The notes beneath the pieces were generated by a model that was not told the origin of the DNA, ran no database searches, and saw nothing but the letters and a program-made list of their open reading frames with translations. From Marinomonas shanghaiensis (GTDB lineage: Bacteria > Pseudomonadota > Gammaproteobacteria > Pseudomonadales > Marinomonadaceae): 64,000 bases of DNA. How positions within the stretch are numbered: position 1 is the first letter of the stretch; each line of letters starts with the position of its first letter. Position numbers and translations under genes: made by a program. The stretch covers positions 1 to 64,000 of the forward strand of contig NZ_QGOK01000001.1 in the NCBI RefSeq assembly GCF_003259175.1. The letters run 5' to 3'. Positions 63,365 to 64,000 of the stretch are shown here, one piece after another.

Positions 63365-64000
63365 ATGGCTGTTCACCCTGTGTTTACCAAGACCATGTTT
63401 GCTAAAACAGCACTGGCATTATTAGTTGCTACTGCTGTAGCGGGTTGCTCGGTCTCTCCCTCGCGCTTGAGTGACAATGATGTCATGGCGAATGCGGTCG
63501 AGAACCAAGCTTTGTTGGCGGAGGATTTTGCCCCAGTGACACAGGCGATTGACCTCAATGAAGCCTTCGCTCGTACCATTAAGCATAACCGCGATGCACG
63601 TTTAAAAGCGTTTGAAGCAGTCGTGTCGCAGGGGCAGTTGGCCGTCGATCAGTTTGATATGTTGCCTGATTTAGCGGCTCGAGCTGGTTACGCCTACCGC
63701 AATAACTATGCGGCGTCAGCGTCAGTCAGCTTTGTCGGTGATGAGCCCGCTGCGTTAGGGTCGAATCCAAGCTACTCTGTTTCCTCAGACAAAAGTACCT
63801 TTACTGGCAGTGTTGGTGCCACATGGGACGTGCTGGATTTTGGTCTGTCGTATTTTCGAGCCAAGCAACAGGCTGACCGTTTCCTGATCTCTAAAGAGCG
63901 GGAACGTAAAGTGGTTCAGACCATTATGCAGCAGACGCGTAACGCCTATTACCGTGCGGTGTCAGCAGAGCGTTTGCTGGCTAAAATTGACCCATTGATT
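63365..64000 (+). CDS. TolC-family outer-membrane factor lipoprotein, partial
   Basis: The first 212 codons of a gene running past the window end. The N-terminus is a lipoprotein signal with lipobox AVAGC. The following part is typical of outer-membrane efflux/secretion factors: IDLNEAFARTIKHNRDARLKAF, GQLAVDQFDMLPDLAARAGY and GATWDVLDFGLSYFRAKQQADR. Such proteins form the outer-membrane channel of type I secretion or efflux pumps. AAGGAG lies seven bases before ATG. The OmpA-like lipoprotein gene is directly upstream. Confidence 0.9.
   Translation, partial: MAVHPVFTKTMFAKTALALLVATAVAGCSVSPSRLSDNDVMANAVENQALLAEDFAPVTQAIDLNEAFARTIKHNRDARLKAFEAVVSQGQLAVDQFDMLPDLAARAGYAYRNNYAASASVSFVGDEPAALGSNPSYSVSSDKSTFTGSVGATWDVLDFGLSYFRAKQQADRFLISKERERKVVQTIMQQTRNAYYRAVSAERLLAKIDPLI

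Noticed and set aside
1..64000. CRISPR arrays, tRNA or rRNA genes, insertion sequences
   Set aside because: No regularly spaced repeats, cloverleaf-like genes, rRNA segments or transposase motifs were recognised in the window.

Overview
The window looks like chromosome of a marine gammaproteobacterium, most likely an Oceanospirillales genus such as Marinomonas. This is inferred from moderate G+C and from the mix of enterobactin-type, GlcNAc, Blc, DUF3422 and Bcr/CflA families. No 16S or tRNA gene is present to confirm it. No CRISPR array, insertion sequence or tRNA was seen.

Region 1 (about 0.6-32 kb) is a large catecholate-siderophore locus. A central operon, entC-entE-entB-entA, makes and loads 2,3-dihydroxybenzoate (DHB). 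Divergent from it runs a minus-strand operon: FecB-type binding protein, FecCD permease, ATPase, a pseudoazurin-like cupredoxin, an MdtH-like MFS protein, and a one-module NRPS (C-A-T-TE). That NRPS A-domain pocket reads as glycine. On the other side, a TonB receptor lies divergent from a Fes-like esterase, MbtH, a two-module NRPS (C-A-T-E-C-A-T-TE, predicted basic D-amino acid then serine) and an EntS exporter. A complete second uptake set, fepB-D-G-C, follows. Fur-box-like sequences sit in each divergent promoter. The locus therefore has two NRPS lines that both look DHB-primed and both carry their own thioesterase, plus two inner-membrane importers and only one visible receptor.

Region 2 (about 32-41.6 kb) is an unusual accessory block. 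It holds a heparanase-like GH79 protein, a Blc-type lipocalin lipoprotein, a small exported unknown protein, a pepsin-like aspartic protease apparently without signal peptide, a protein made of two avidin-like repeats, a hybrid histidine kinase (PAS-HK-REC-Hpt), a REC-GGDEF diguanylate cyclase and a DUF3422 membrane protein. The protease, avidin-like, kinase and cyclase genes are closely spaced on one strand and may be one operon.

Region 3 (41.7-50 kb) is an amino-sugar utilisation locus: a GntR/UTRA regulator, a carbohydrate ABC importer (binding protein, two permeases, ATPase) and a divergent nagB-nagK-nagA operon that funnels GlcNAc into fructose-6-phosphate.

Region 4 (50-61 kb) is mostly housekeeping: a cold-shock protein, exported MsrB, a fasciclin lipoprotein, an EamA transporter with a divergent LysR regulator, a ParD-like/map pair with a perfect inverted-repeat operator, trpBA with a divergent TetR regulator, a DUF4105/PEGA lipoprotein pair and a Bcr/CflA drug transporter.

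Region 5 (61.3-64 kb) carries a secreted phage-tail-collar-like protein, a 3' remnant of a second copy, an OmpA-like lipoprotein and the start of a TolC-family outer-membrane factor cut by the window end.
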